The notes: generated by a model not told the origin, from the letters alone. A DNA stretch of 64,000 bases from Fulvivirga maritima (GCF_021389955.1 NZ_CP089980.1:3777001-3841000); one strand, 5' to 3'. Positions 46,801-54,612 are shown, counted from the first letter of the stretch. Numbers and translations are program-made.

Positions 46801-47991
46801 AATTTACCTGTTTCCTATACTGTAAGTTCTCCTGAAAATGATGCAGATGGATGGAACTTAGTGGCTAATCCATACCCTTCACCTATCTTTTGGGGGAGCA
46901 CTGAAGGTTGGACTAAAACAAATATTGATGGGAGCATTTATCTGACAGATAATGAAGATGAGATTTACAGATATTGGAATGGTACAGAAGGGAATATAAT
47001 CTCAGGTCGAATTGCTAAAGGACAATCTTTTTGGGTACAAGCCTCAGGTGCATCTCCTCAGTTATCCATTAATGAAAAGGCAAAATCGAATAGTACAGCG
47101 GCATTTTACCGTGAAGCCGAAAAAGATGCTATTGAATCATTAGAAATTGTTCTAATAGATGTAGAAGGCAAGCAAGACTATGCTTACTTCGGTTTTAAAG
47201 AAGGAGCTACTAATGTATTCGATAATGCGTATGATGCCATAAAAATGAATAATCAGATATTTGATTTGTCAACCGTAGATGGAGATGGTAGACAGATGGC
47301 AATTAATATATTTTCTGCGTTAAGCTGTTCTGATTCATTGAAAATAAACATTAAGGATGCTCCTCAGGGAACTTATAATATTAGGTTTAATGATTTGGGA
47401 GTATTCTTTGATAATTATAGTTTTCAGCTCTATGATAGCTATTTAAATCATATGGAAGAAGTTGCAGATCAAAGTGTGTATTCATTTAGTATTGATGAAA
47501 ATAGTAAATCTACAGGTAATAGGTTTTTCCTTTTGCCAAAAGCGGAGCCTCCGGTAATTTCTTTATCAGAAGGAAATTTGGAGTCTAGTCAGGAAGGTGG
47601 TAATAAATGGTATTTTAATGGTCAATTGATATCCGAAGACGATTTCATTTATCCGGAGCAAGCAGGTATATATACATTAGACGTTTGTAATGGAAGTACT
47701 ACCTATGAATATATCATTACAGGAATTGATGATTATGTAAATCAAGGTATTAGAATTTATCCTAATCCATTAATTGATAGTGAAGAGTTAAATGTACATA
47801 TAGATGAGGGAATAATCGACTATTCTAACGCTAAACTCCAATTAATTGATTCCAAAGGGCGTGTTGTTGATGCGAAGGAAATTACTAACAATTTCGTTAA
47901 ATTGAATGTTAATTCATTACCTAGTGGTGTATATTTGTTAAATATATCCGATAATAGTACAAGTACAATACAAAGGATAATTAAACTTTAA
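43870..47991 (+). CDS. large repetitive surface protein with T9SS type A sorting domain
   Basis: The 1373-residue protein has a signal peptide (MRLFLLLVLYISVNFGLSAQ) and then SAQSGNWNDPSTWVGGVVPT, a common opening of Bacteroidota surface proteins. About 900 residues of Asn/Gly/Ser/Thr-rich repeats follow (patterns such as LTINNSSGVTMVSNLTVGNALNL and LNNLTIDKSSGTVSLTSALNV), suggesting a beta-helix or stacked-strand adhesin. The last 80 residues (GIRIYPNPL ... SGVYLLNISD ... IQRIIKL) are a T9SS type A C-terminal signal, so it should be exported by the type IX system and attached to the surface. Two cysteines occur late (SALSCSDS and LDVCNGS). Its place inside the pgl cluster suggests a link to the glycan. 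Confidence 0.88.
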   Translation: MRLFLLLVLYISVNFGLSAQTIQSAQSGNWNDPSTWVGGVVPTAANSSGIIINNGHSVAANSNVSADQMIINDGGELIINSGITFTVGAGTGDDLTVNSGGILEISSGAILNIQRIVSPPPPRVAFIRVYGIVNNSGTINNASSTSMIFEAGSIYNHEFTTTSGVIPSASWNVQSTCVISGYTTNTAAPTGLSQAFGNFTWDTPNLTEYIDLQGALTDVNGDLLFQNLTGNYVYLTSLNDYTLNVGGDFIIDNSNFGINSSAIVSLNVTGDVSFINNVDLTFVYDGTSSLNIGGNLTVSGGSVNLTYEGPGSISIDLDGDFSLISSPFISNGGSGLYEFAFSGVEQIFTGEQGFPGFNYTISSSSLEIPVNSYLRGNDFLLETGSELRVGSTAANGAIQTGTSAGNIRVSGVRAFQSGSTIAYNGTSAQFIGAGHPTSSGVNLTINNSSGVTMVSNLTVGNALNLQSGNLSVGNNTLTLDDGISGAGRIAVSLNSNIVLNGNNADDTFPFEGAANFNNFTLNRSGGSVTFDREVTINGALTLSNGDLIFDNQILHLNGTLSNVSGLLYSNSASELDITGSDAFGSLAFNTSGNNLRKLTINRVEGEVDLVGTLNVVDSLLLNQGTFNNTNGTLAFSNGTDLIKNATGALIGNSPEVVSPSTYNVVYEGASQTTGAELPSSLNVDDLGDLTILAAETVTLSQSLQVNGTTTLGSGVFNIGANTLNIQGNWVRNNGSLANYSGTVLFGGNTTITANSTPTFRNITVSENGILSMPNTNVNFAANILVEPGGTLNANSGTIVMTGTNGQTASFANSTLNNLTIDKSSGTVSLTSALNVRGRVNFTNTSVATLASGGNLTLLSTADNGSGDAWVSEIPSGSLVSGNVTVQRFISSNASGDIYRYIGSSVAGATVADLSADIRVVNGSLFYYDETVSGESANGWVRKTSGTLDVGRGYSAYIFSSNTSKTISLTGVLNQGAINLPVSYTVSSPENDADGWNLVANPYPSPIFWGSTEGWTKTNIDGSIYLTDNEDEIYRYWNGTEGNIISGRIAKGQSFWVQASGASPQLSINEKAKSNSTAAFYREAEKDAIESLEIVLIDVEGKQDYAYFGFKEGATNVFDNAYDAIKMNNQIFDLSTVDGDGRQMAINIFSALSCSDSLKINIKDAPQGTYNIRFNDLGVFFDNYSFQLYDSYLNHMEEVADQSVYSFSIDENSKSTGNRFFLLPKAEPPVISLSEGNLESSQEGGNKWYFNGQLISEDDFIYPEQAGIYTLDVCNGSTTYEYIITGIDDYVNQGIRIYPNPLIDSEELNVHIDEGIIDYSNAKLQLIDSKGRVVDAKEITNNFVKLNVNSLPSGVYLLNISDNSTSTIQRIIKL

Positions 47992-48002
47992 ACTTAAGTA
48001 CT

Positions 48003-48197
48003 GTGAATCAATTTTTTAAAATAGGCGTATTGTTTCTGCTGATTGCCATATATCCTTGTGTGGTATTTGCACAGGGAGGTGGAGTGCCACCACCCAATCC
48101 ACCTGCACCTGTTCCCATAGGAGGAATAGAGTTATTATTAATGGCTGGTGGAGCGTTAGGGCTTAAGAAGATTATCTCTTCTCGAAAAAAGAAATAA
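48003..48197 (+). CDS. small secreted protein with an exosortase-type C-terminal sorting signal
   Basis: The 64-residue protein has a signal peptide (residues 1-24, ending VVFAQ), a short Pro-rich stretch (GGGVPPPNPPAPVP), the motif PIGG (38-41), a hydrophobic helix (42-54) and a basic tail (SSRKKK). This tripartite end is that of PEP-CTERM-like exosortase substrates; small Pro-rich proteins with a P-I-D/G-G motif accompany exosortase F. The mature part would be only about a dozen residues. The start is GTG 48003, 11 bases after the T9SS gene, and pglF follows at once. Confidence 0.75.
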   Translation: MNQFFKIGVLFLLIAIYPCVVFAQGGGVPPPNPPAPVPIGGIELLLMAGGALGLKKIISSRKKK

Positions 48198-48198
48198 T

Positions 48199-50124
48199 GT
48201 GATAACTAGATTTTTTATACAATTAAGAATCCTTCCAAGATGGATAATCATTCTCTTGGATGTGGTTATAGTTGGATTTTCTACATTTCTTGGCTATTTA
48301 CTAAGGTTTAATTTTGAGTTTAGTGAACTGAGTGAATTTAATTTCGCTTTGGGTATACTCATTAATATGCTGGCTTGTCTTATTGCGTTGCTAACAACTA
48401 AAAGTTATGCTGGTATTGTAAGATATACTGGTATGCATGATGGGTTTAGAGTGCTTGTAACACTTGTTGCTACTCATGTTATCAGTTCCTTGGTGAACGT
48501 TGGTTATTTCATGTCTATTGGGAGTAACCTATTTCCATATTCGGTTATTCTTATTTCATTTTTGGCATCCTTTGTATTCTTATTACAATACAGACTGCTC
48601 ATAAAAAATATATTCTCATACTATAGAAGTCCTCGTAAAGCTGATAAAATGCGTGTAGCAATCTTCGGAGCGGGTCAGCTAGGTATGATTACTAAGCAGG
48701 TGTTAGATAACAGTGTTGAGCCAAATTATCGTGTGGTAGCTTTTATTGAGGATGATTTAACCAAAGTGGGAAAGGTTATCAATGGAACTCAGATATATGA
48801 CGGAGCAACTGATCTCTCATCTATTATTAAATCCCTAGATATAAAAGAATTAATCATTGCAGCTACTAATTTATCTCTTGATAGGAAAAATGAGGTGGTA
48901 GATGTCTGTTTAGCCTTGAATGTGAGGGTCAGAACTATTCCGGAGGTAGATGATTGGGTGAAGGGTGAGCTTAGCTTAAATCAGATAAAACAAGTTAATA
49001 TAGAGGATCTCTTGGGCAGAGAGTCTATTGAACTGAATAATAGACAAGTATTGGATCAATTGAAAGGGAAGAGAGTTTGCATTACAGGTGCTGCAGGTTC
49101 TATTGGTAGTGAGCTTGTAAGGCAAGTCGCACATTTTGATCCTGAATTACTAGTGCTAATTGATCAGGCGGAGTCTGCGTTATATGAAGTAGAACGAGAG
49201 ATGACCAGCTCTGAGCGGGATGCCAGGTTTAAGTTTTATGTAGCAGACGTTACCAATCATAAGCGGATAAGTGAAATTTTTGAAGAAAACAAACCTGAAA
49301 TAATATTTCATGCCGCAGCTTATAAGCATGTGCCTATGATGGAGCGCAATCCGTCTGAAGCAGTCCTTTGTAATATTATAGGAACCAGAAACATAGCCAA
49401 TTTAGCAGTTGAGTTTGGAGTTGAGAAATTTGTGATGGTTTCTACTGACAAAGCAGTAAATCCAACTAATGTGATGGGATGCTCAAAGAGGATTGCTGAA
49501 ATCTATGTGCGAGCTTTAAATAAGAAGCTGAGGCAGACAGGGTCTAATAAAACTTCTTTTGTAACTACCAGATTTGGTAATGTGCTTGGGTCTAACGGCT
49601 CTGTGATTCCATTTTTTCAAAAGCAAATTAGTGATGGGGGACCTGTAACGGTAACACACCCTGAGATTACAAGGTACTTTATGACCATAACAGAGGCCTG
49701 TCAGCTAGTGCTGGAAGCCGGTGCAATGGGTAATGGTGGTGAGATCTTTATTTTTGATATGGGACAGTCTGTAAAGATTGTAGACCTTGCTAAGAAGATG
49801 ATCCGCTTATCTGGCCTGGAGTTAGATAAGGATATCGAAATTGTATTTACTGGTCTAAGGCAAGGAGAGAAACTGTATGAAGAGCTATTAGCTAGTAAGG
49901 AGAATACTGTGCCTACTCATCATGAAAAGATCATGATTGCAAAGGTGTTAGAATATGATTTTGATAGAATAAATAATAGTCTTGACCAACTTAAGCAATT
50001 ATCGGTTGCCTCTGCGGATAGATACAAGATTGTAGGCCTAATGAAGGAAATTGTTCCTGAATATAAGAGTATGAGCTCTGAATATCAAATATTGGATAAA
50101 CAGCTAGCTCAGAAAGTGGGATAA
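48199..50124 (+). CDS. pglF: membrane UDP-GlcNAc 4,6-dehydratase (PglF/CapD-like)
   Basis: The 641-residue protein has four N-terminal membrane helices (about 10-140), a first Rossmann-like domain (VAIFGAGQLGMIT) and a C-terminal dehydratase domain with VCITGAAGSIGSELVRQV (about 291-308), FHAAAYKHVPMMERNP and STDKAVNPTNVMGCSKR. Met in place of the usual catalytic Tyr is a known trait of PglF-type enzymes. It makes UDP-4-keto-6-deoxy-GlcNAc for PglE and PglD. The start is GTG 48199. It is the last gene of the polysaccharide locus, followed by a terminator. Confidence 0.92.
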   Translation: MITRFFIQLRILPRWIIILLDVVIVGFSTFLGYLLRFNFEFSELSEFNFALGILINMLACLIALLTTKSYAGIVRYTGMHDGFRVLVTLVATHVISSLVNVGYFMSIGSNLFPYSVILISFLASFVFLLQYRLLIKNIFSYYRSPRKADKMRVAIFGAGQLGMITKQVLDNSVEPNYRVVAFIEDDLTKVGKVINGTQIYDGATDLSSIIKSLDIKELIIAATNLSLDRKNEVVDVCLALNVRVRTIPEVDDWVKGELSLNQIKQVNIEDLLGRESIELNNRQVLDQLKGKRVCITGAAGSIGSELVRQVAHFDPELLVLIDQAESALYEVEREMTSSERDARFKFYVADVTNHKRISEIFEENKPEIIFHAAAYKHVPMMERNPSEAVLCNIIGTRNIANLAVEFGVEKFVMVSTDKAVNPTNVMGCSKRIAEIYVRALNKKLRQTGSNKTSFVTTRFGNVLGSNGSVIPFFQKQISDGGPVTVTHPEITRYFMTITEACQLVLEAGAMGNGGEIFIFDMGQSVKIVDLAKKMIRLSGLELDKDIEIVFTGLRQGEKLYEELLASKENTVPTHHEKIMIAKVLEYDFDRINNSLDQLKQLSVASADRYKIVGLMKEIVPEYKSMSSEYQILDKQLAQKVG

Positions 50125-50157
50125 GGGATAACTCTTGAAATTAAAAAATATATCATT

Positions 50158-50192
50158 AAAAGCCTTTTCGAAATTAACGAAAGGGCTTTTTT
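50158..50192 (+). terminator. intrinsic terminator of the polysaccharide locus
   Basis: A 13-bp stem (AAAAGCCTTTTCG / CGAAAGGGCTTTT, one wobble pair) with a 7-base loop is followed by TT. It lies 33 bases after the pglF stop. Confidence 0.85.
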
Positions 50193-50367
50193 ATGAGCGG
50201 ATGTAATGGATTGTACTGCTTGTATTGAATGTGTTATGTAATCTTAGGAAAATAGTATTGGCCTTCCCGTAAGGGCTAGTTCTTTGAGATTAGAATTGCG
50301 GCTATTTTCTTTTGAAGAAAGGCTACATACGGTTAAATGACAGATTTAGACTTAAGAGGAAGTGTAA
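50193..50367. other. non-coding stretch with nested inverted repeats
   Basis: This stretch has no credible gene. GAAAATAG (50248-50255) pairs with CTATTTTC (50302-50309), and between them CCTT-CCCGT-AAGG forms a small inner hairpin. It could be a structured RNA or the remains of an older element. I recognise no known RNA family. Confidence 0.3.
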
Positions 50368-50385
50368 CTATATTAGGCCTCCCTT
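50368..50385. repeat. left target duplication (8 bp) and left inverted repeat (10 bp) of the second insertion sequence
   Basis: CTATATTA (50368-50375) is the duplicate and GGCCTCCCTT (50376-50385) the terminal repeat. Confidence 0.9.
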
Positions 50386-50413
50386 GATAATTACATAAAT
50401 CAAAACAAGATAT

Positions 50414-50445
50414 AAAAGCTGGACTGATTAAGTCCAGCTTTTTTT
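50414..50445. terminator. hairpin terminator inside the left end of the second insertion sequence
   Basis: A 12-bp perfect stem (AAAAGCTGGACT / AGTCCAGCTTTT) with loop GATTA is followed by a T-run on the plus strand and by TTTTATATC on the minus strand. It can stop both read-through from pglF and the transposase transcript. Confidence 0.85.
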
Positions 50446-50582
50446 GTTATAAATCTGAACACCTTCCGCTTTAGCGTCTTCGAAAAGTGCAAAATCGTGA
50501 GTGGTTTTATTAATAAATCTGAAGGAATATCGATTTAGAATAGTATAGACACACCGATCCCTAAGGCTTTTCTGATTTAGGT

Positions 50583-51920
50583 TTAGGCGGCCTGAAGTAG
50601 TGGTATGTTTTCTGATTTCTTTTTGCTCATCTTAACAGCATTGGCCATCATAACGGCAAAGAATACATGTATCATTTCTCGTTTTTCTCCCTTAACCTTG
50701 ATTTTATTCAGGCCGTAAGCCGTTTTATGGGTACCAAAACTTCCCTCCATCACGGTTGCTCTCTGGTTAGAGATGAGGCTTCTGAGTTTGCTTTCCTCAG
50801 GTTTGTTTATCTTGGGGCCTTTCTTTGGAAAGCAAGTGAACACTTTCCTTACTGTTAAATACTTTCTGTTGGCATTAGTGGCATAAATGCGATCTGCCCC
50901 CAGCTGATGAAGGGAGCCAAATATCGATCTATGTTTTAAACTACTTATTTTTAGTCTGGTACTTTCATTGAATGCCCTGAACTCCATGGCATCAATAAAG
51001 CAGATGTCGTCAACCTGAAGCATGTGGGCTTTCATTCCAAACTCAACCCTTTTAGTTTCTTTGCCTCTTACGATAGGCCTGACATAAGGTCTGGGAAGCG
51101 ATACTATCCTGTTTTTCAATTCTTTAGCTGGATGATGCTGCAAGAATTGCTGTTGCCCAAGTACCTTCTGTATTGTTTTTAGGTATGCTCGCTCTTGAAA
51201 GTGAAGCTGTATTTGTGGGTTTTCATTGAGTAAGTACTGCAGCTGTCCAAGCCCTTTGGACAGTAGATATATCAATGCCTTTTTACGCTTGCGTCCAGCT
51301 TTGTATGTCTTTTTTCGACTACGATCGTAAGACATCTGCTTGCGTTTTTGATCTATATATTTGGAGCGAGGCCGTTTTACACCTAATATTTTACTCCATC
51401 TGTAAAGCTGTTTTTCAAACACCCATTGACAGCTTTCCCAAAGTAGTTTTACATCGGTAGGAAAACGAATATAACTTTCATAGCAAGTGGCATCCATTAA
51501 GAGAACATGCGTATTATTCATATCTCTTTTCCAATGATGAATGAGTACTTCCTGAAGTTGTTGCCAATCAGTATTATCAGCCATATACGTCCTGATTCTA
51601 CTTAAAATGGCCTTATCCTTAATTCTTTGGTTATCATCCAACAATTTATTGCAAAAAAGCTGAAGGCTCCAGTCAGTATTAAATCGTTCTATTAACTTCT
51701 CGTCACTCAGGTTTAAATAAGATTTTAGAAACATTAGACCAAACATGCCTTGGGCCGAAAACCAGCGGGGTGCGCCTGGGCCTCTATTTTCCTTTGGCAA
51801 ACATTCTGAAAGTTGACTCCAAGGAATAGTATTATAAACTTTCCTCAAGGTGCTATTCTTGAATAAGTACCATTTTGGAGTTAAGTAATCTTGCGGTTGG
51901 AAAAGCTCTTGATCTCTCAT
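50583..51920 (-). CDS. transposase with DUF772-type N-terminus (IS5/IS1182-like)
   Basis: The 445-residue protein opens with the helical DUF772-like region (APRWFSAQGMFGLMFLKSYL) and has DDE-type blocks VLLMDATCYESYIRF, GADRIYATNANRKYL and VMEGSFGTHKTAYGLNKIK. The last holds the catalytic Glu. A basic linker (about 185-215) precedes the second part of the catalytic domain. The frame is intact. Family IS5 versus IS1182 cannot be settled by eye. Confidence 0.88.
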   Translation of the reverse strand: MRDQELFQPQDYLTPKWYLFKNSTLRKVYNTIPWSQLSECLPKENRGPGAPRWFSAQGMFGLMFLKSYLNLSDEKLIERFNTDWSLQLFCNKLLDDNQRIKDKAILSRIRTYMADNTDWQQLQEVLIHHWKRDMNNTHVLLMDATCYESYIRFPTDVKLLWESCQWVFEKQLYRWSKILGVKRPRSKYIDQKRKQMSYDRSRKKTYKAGRKRKKALIYLLSKGLGQLQYLLNENPQIQLHFQERAYLKTIQKVLGQQQFLQHHPAKELKNRIVSLPRPYVRPIVRGKETKRVEFGMKAHMLQVDDICFIDAMEFRAFNESTRLKISSLKHRSIFGSLHQLGADRIYATNANRKYLTVRKVFTCFPKKGPKINKPEESKLRSLISNQRATVMEGSFGTHKTAYGLNKIKVKGEKREMIHVFFAVMMANAVKMSKKKSENIPLLQAA

Positions 51921-51966
51921 ATATTGCAGTGTTAATTGTGATTAGGCACTACAATTTAACAAATCA

Positions 51967-52008
51967 AAAACCCCGAAAAAAGCTTTATATAGCTAATTTC
52001 GGGGTTTT
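51967..52008. terminator. hairpin terminator inside the right end of the second insertion sequence
   Basis: AAAACCCCGAAA pairs with TTTCGGGGTTTT, with AGCT repeats in the loop. On the minus strand it is followed by a T-run, so it would stop transcripts coming from the DUF6089 gene before they reach the transposase. It also reads as a terminator on the plus strand. Confidence 0.8.
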
Positions 52009-52060
52009 ATTTTATGCTTTAATACTGATAAGTAACTGTATTTCAGTGTTTTTTATTTAA

Positions 52061-52078
52061 AAGGGAGGCCCTATATTA
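52061..52078. repeat. right inverted repeat (10 bp) and right target duplication (8 bp) of the second insertion sequence
   Basis: AAGGGAGGCC (52061-52070) mirrors the left end and CTATATTA (52071-52078) repeats the left target copy. Confidence 0.9.
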
Positions 52079-52192
52079 CAGGCAAGAGTTATTAAGTTAT
52101 GTAACTTAGAGTAAGCCTGCATAGAAATATACTTTTTTAATTAATAGTAGACATTTAGAGACGATTTAACCCTGGAAGCATATCAATAAAAA

Positions 52193-52219
52193 GCCAACCT
52201 GAGTGAATCTAAGATTGGC
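52193..52219 (-). terminator. probable terminator of the DUF6089 gene
   Basis: On the minus strand GCCAATC pairs with GGTTGGC (one wobble) across a 13-base loop, followed by TTTTTATT. It lies 28 bases after the stop codon. The rest of 52079-52192 shows only a short palindrome (AAGTTATGTAACTT) and no gene. Confidence 0.6.
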
Positions 52220-52246
52220 CTTATACTAATGTTTTTCTGATACTGT

Positions 52247-53149
52247 TTATCTCCGTTTGGCTCTTTTATATCGGCCTTTACCTCTTTTATTTTTATGTGA
52301 ACTCAAGAAGGTAGGAGGAAGGTAATATTCTAGTTTTATACTCAGCATGAAATAACCATCATTGTCATCAGGGTTTCCTCTTATGTGATTCTCTTCTAGG
52401 CCTAGAGGGGATTGAGGAGGATCTAGTTCATGCCTTCTATCTGCCATTGCTTGAGCAAGATAATCGTCACCAAATGAATTATGATCTCTATATACTGTGC
52501 TTACATCATCTAGGTAGTCTGTGAAGGTAAGTCTATAACCTCCTTCAATACCTAAGTTGAGAAATGGATTGAGTTTATATTTGAAACCAGCTCCAAATGG
52601 AACTACTATAGCTATTCTGCTGTAATTTTCACCTTCTGTGTTCAGAGGTTGTAAGGCTACATATTTCCCTGCATCAGGTAAAGGATTGCCATTCCAATCT
52701 GTAACAGGAACCTGTCCTTTAGGATTAAAATATAATGCTCCTATACCTACAAAAGCGTAAGGATTAATGGTGGGCCTTTGGTAGAATTTAATTCCTTGAG
52801 GGAAAGCATGTATTACTGCTGCTACATTAAATTCTATATTGTCCGATCTGAAAGATAGGTTTCTTCGATTTTTTCCTTCAAAGTCAGAATCTTGGTCATC
52901 ACCACTGATTCTGAAGTAGCTTAGCTCTGCACGGCCAGATATATTTGGGTGAAAGAAATATTGAAGGCCTAAGTTAATGTTCAATTTAGGGTCAATATAG
53001 TCACCATTATCCTTTAAATCTCCAAAGTAAGTGGTGGTTCCAGTACCAAAAGAGGCAATGATATCTCTCTGATTTCTAAATCTATAGAAGCTTTGTGCTA
53101 CCAAGCTTTCTGAGAATGCCAAAAATAGAAGTAGTAAAACTATTCGCAT
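52247..53149 (-). CDS. DUF6089-type outer membrane beta-barrel protein
   Basis: The 300-residue protein has a signal peptide (MRIVLLLLFLAFSESLVAQ) followed by RDIIASFGTGTTTYFGDLKDNG, the opening of DUF6089-type proteins of Bacteroidota. Alternating hydrophobic strands follow (LNINLGLQYFFHPNISGRAEL, FGAGFKYKLNPFLNLGIEGGY) that fit a small outer-membrane barrel. The C-terminus is strongly basic (KNKRGKGRYKRAKRR), which is unusual for an outer membrane protein. Function is unknown. Confidence 0.78.
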   Translation of the reverse strand: MRIVLLLLFLAFSESLVAQSFYRFRNQRDIIASFGTGTTTYFGDLKDNGDYIDPKLNINLGLQYFFHPNISGRAELSYFRISGDDQDSDFEGKNRRNLSFRSDNIEFNVAAVIHAFPQGIKFYQRPTINPYAFVGIGALYFNPKGQVPVTDWNGNPLPDAGKYVALQPLNTEGENYSRIAIVVPFGAGFKYKLNPFLNLGIEGGYRLTFTDYLDDVSTVYRDHNSFGDDYLAQAMADRRHELDPPQSPLGLEENHIRGNPDDNDGYFMLSIKLEYYLPPTFLSSHKNKRGKGRYKRAKRR

Positions 53150-53234
53150 AAGTTGTATTGTAGTGGTACTTTTAGAACCTGAATTTAGTAATAATGTTTA
53201 TTTTTAAAAAATTGTTGGACTAAAAACAGTAATT

Positions 53235-53266
53235 AAAAAAATAGCTTCACTCTATAAAGTGAAGCT
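53235..53266 (-). terminator. terminator of the tRNA-Arg gene
   Basis: On the minus strand AGCTTCACT pairs with AGTGAAGCT (9 bp, 6-base loop) and is followed by seven T's. It begins three bases after the tRNA 3' end. Confidence 0.85.
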
Positions 53267-53268
53267 AG

Positions 53269-53342
53269 TGCGCCCGGAAGGATTCGAACCCTCAACCCCC
53301 AGAGCCGAAATCTGGTATTCTATCCAGTTGAACTACGGACGC
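53269..53342 (-). tRNA. tRNA-Arg (anticodon TCG)
   Basis: The minus strand folds as a tRNA: acceptor stem GCGTCCG/CGGGCGC, D arm GTTC..GAAT, anticodon stem CCAGA/TCTGG with loop TTTCGGC (anticodon TCG, reading CGA), and T arm GAGGG-TTCGAAT-CCTTC with discriminator A. CCA is not encoded. Confidence 0.95.
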
Positions 53343-53351
53343 CAGTTTTAT

Positions 53352-54563
53352 TTAAGATAAAACCTCTTTAACTTTTGATGCAGCATCTTTAAGTAATATT
53401 GCAGACGCTACTTTTAAGCCTGATTCTTCAATTATTTTAGCTCCCTCTTCAGCATTAGTACCTTGAAGTCTTACAATAATTGGAATGTCGATATTGCCAA
53501 TTTTCTTATAAGCCTCTACAACACCATTAGCTACACGGTCACATCTTACAATACCACCAAAGATATTGATCAGAATAGCCTTTACATTAGGGTCTTTTAA
53601 GATAATTCTAAAACCTGCTTCTACAGTTTCAGCGTTAGCACCACCACCTACATCTAGGAAGTTAGCAGGCTCACCACCTGAAAGCTTAATGATATCCATA
53701 GTGGCCATGGCTAAACCAGCACCGTTTACCATACAGCCAACGTTACCGTCTAGTTTTACATAGCTTAAACCAGATTTACCAGCTTCTACTTCAGCAGGAT
53801 CTTCTTCGCTAAGGTCTCTAAGCTCTAACAGATCTTTGTGTCTGTAAAGGGCGTTGTCATCTAGATTTACTTTAGCATCAACAGCTAAAATTTTGTCATC
53901 AGATGTTTTTAACACAGGATTAATCTCAAACATTGAAGAGTCAGAACCTTCATATGCTTTATATAGAGAAAAGATGAACTTAACCATTTCTTTGAAGGCA
54001 TTACCTTCAAGGCCAAGAGCGAAGGCAATTTTTCTGGCTTGGAATCCTTGAAGTCCAACAGCAGGGTCAATCCATTCTTTTACAATCTTTTCAGGAGTGT
54101 TTGCTGCCACGTCTTCGATGTCCATACCACCTTCTGTAGAGGCCATAATTACGTTACAGCTCTTTGATCTGTCTAAAAGGATACTTAGATAGTATTCCTT
54201 AGGTTCAGATGCTCCAGGATAGTATACATCTTCAGCAATAAGTACTTTGCTTACTTTTTTACCTTCTTCTCCAGTTTGGTGAGTAACTAAAGTTCCTCCT
54301 AATATATTTTTAGCTTTCTCAGGTACTTCGTCCAATGATTTTGCCAAAACCACACCATTTGAACCCGTCTCTTGTATCTTTCCTTTACCTCTTCCGCCTG
54401 CGTGTATCTGAGCTTTAACTACAAACCATTCCGTTCCGGTTTCGGCATTAAGTTGTTTTGCCGCCTCTTGTGCTTTTGAAGGATCGTCCACTACAACTCC
54501 GGTTTGTACCCTTACGCTGTAGCTTTTCAATATTTCTTTCGCTTGATATTCGTGGATATTCAT
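53352..54563 (-). CDS. sucC: succinyl-CoA synthetase (ADP-forming) beta subunit
   Basis: The 403-residue protein has [20 protein letters not shown] at the start, the ATP-grasp region [40 protein letters not shown] and [17 protein letters not shown], all standard for SucC. It is the nucleotide-binding subunit of the TCA-cycle enzyme that converts succinyl-CoA to succinate. The alpha subunit (sucD) is not adjacent. A candidate promoter lies just upstream. Confidence 0.96.
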   Translation of the reverse strand: MNIHEYQAKEILKSYSVRVQTGVVVDDPSKAQEAAKQLNAETGTEWFVVKAQIHAGGRGKGKIQETGSNGVVLAKSLDEVPEKAKNILGGTLVTHQTGEEGKKVSKVLIAEDVYYPGASEPKEYYLSILLDRSKSCNVIMASTEGGMDIEDVAANTPEKIVKEWIDPAVGLQGFQARKIAFALGLEGNAFKEMVKFIFSLYKAYEGSDSSMFEINPVLKTSDDKILAVDAKVNLDDNALYRHKDLLELRDLSEEDPAEVEAGKSGLSYVKLDGNVGCMVNGAGLAMATMDIIKLSGGEPANFLDVGGGANAETVEAGFRIILKDPNVKAILINIFGGIVRCDRVANGVVEAYKKIGNIDIPIIVRLQGTNAEEGAKIIEESGLKVASAILLKDAASKVKEVLS

Positions 54564-54580
54564 GCTCTAAAATTTTTGCA

Positions 54581-54612
54581 CGAAAGTAGGAGATTTGGCT
54601 TTATATTTCAAG
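54581..54612 (-). promoter_or_regulatory. candidate promoter of sucC
   Basis: On the minus strand CTTG (-33 type) is followed after 20 bases by TACTTTCG, close to TAnnTTTG, ending 17 bases before the sucC ATG. Spacing fits the Bacteroidota pattern. Confidence 0.45.

Larger units (their letters stand above)
50376..52070 (-). mobile_element. complete insertion sequence with DUF772/IS5-IS1182-type transposase (1695 bp)
   Basis: The ends GGCCTCCCTT and AAGGGAGGCC are perfect 10-bp inverted repeats, and CTATATTA directly repeats on both sides. One intact transposase is encoded on the minus strand. Hairpins lie about 40 bases inside the left end and 60-100 bases inside the right end, and would block transcription into or out of the element. 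It occupies the junction between the polysaccharide locus and the housekeeping genes. Family naming is tentative. Confidence 0.9.
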
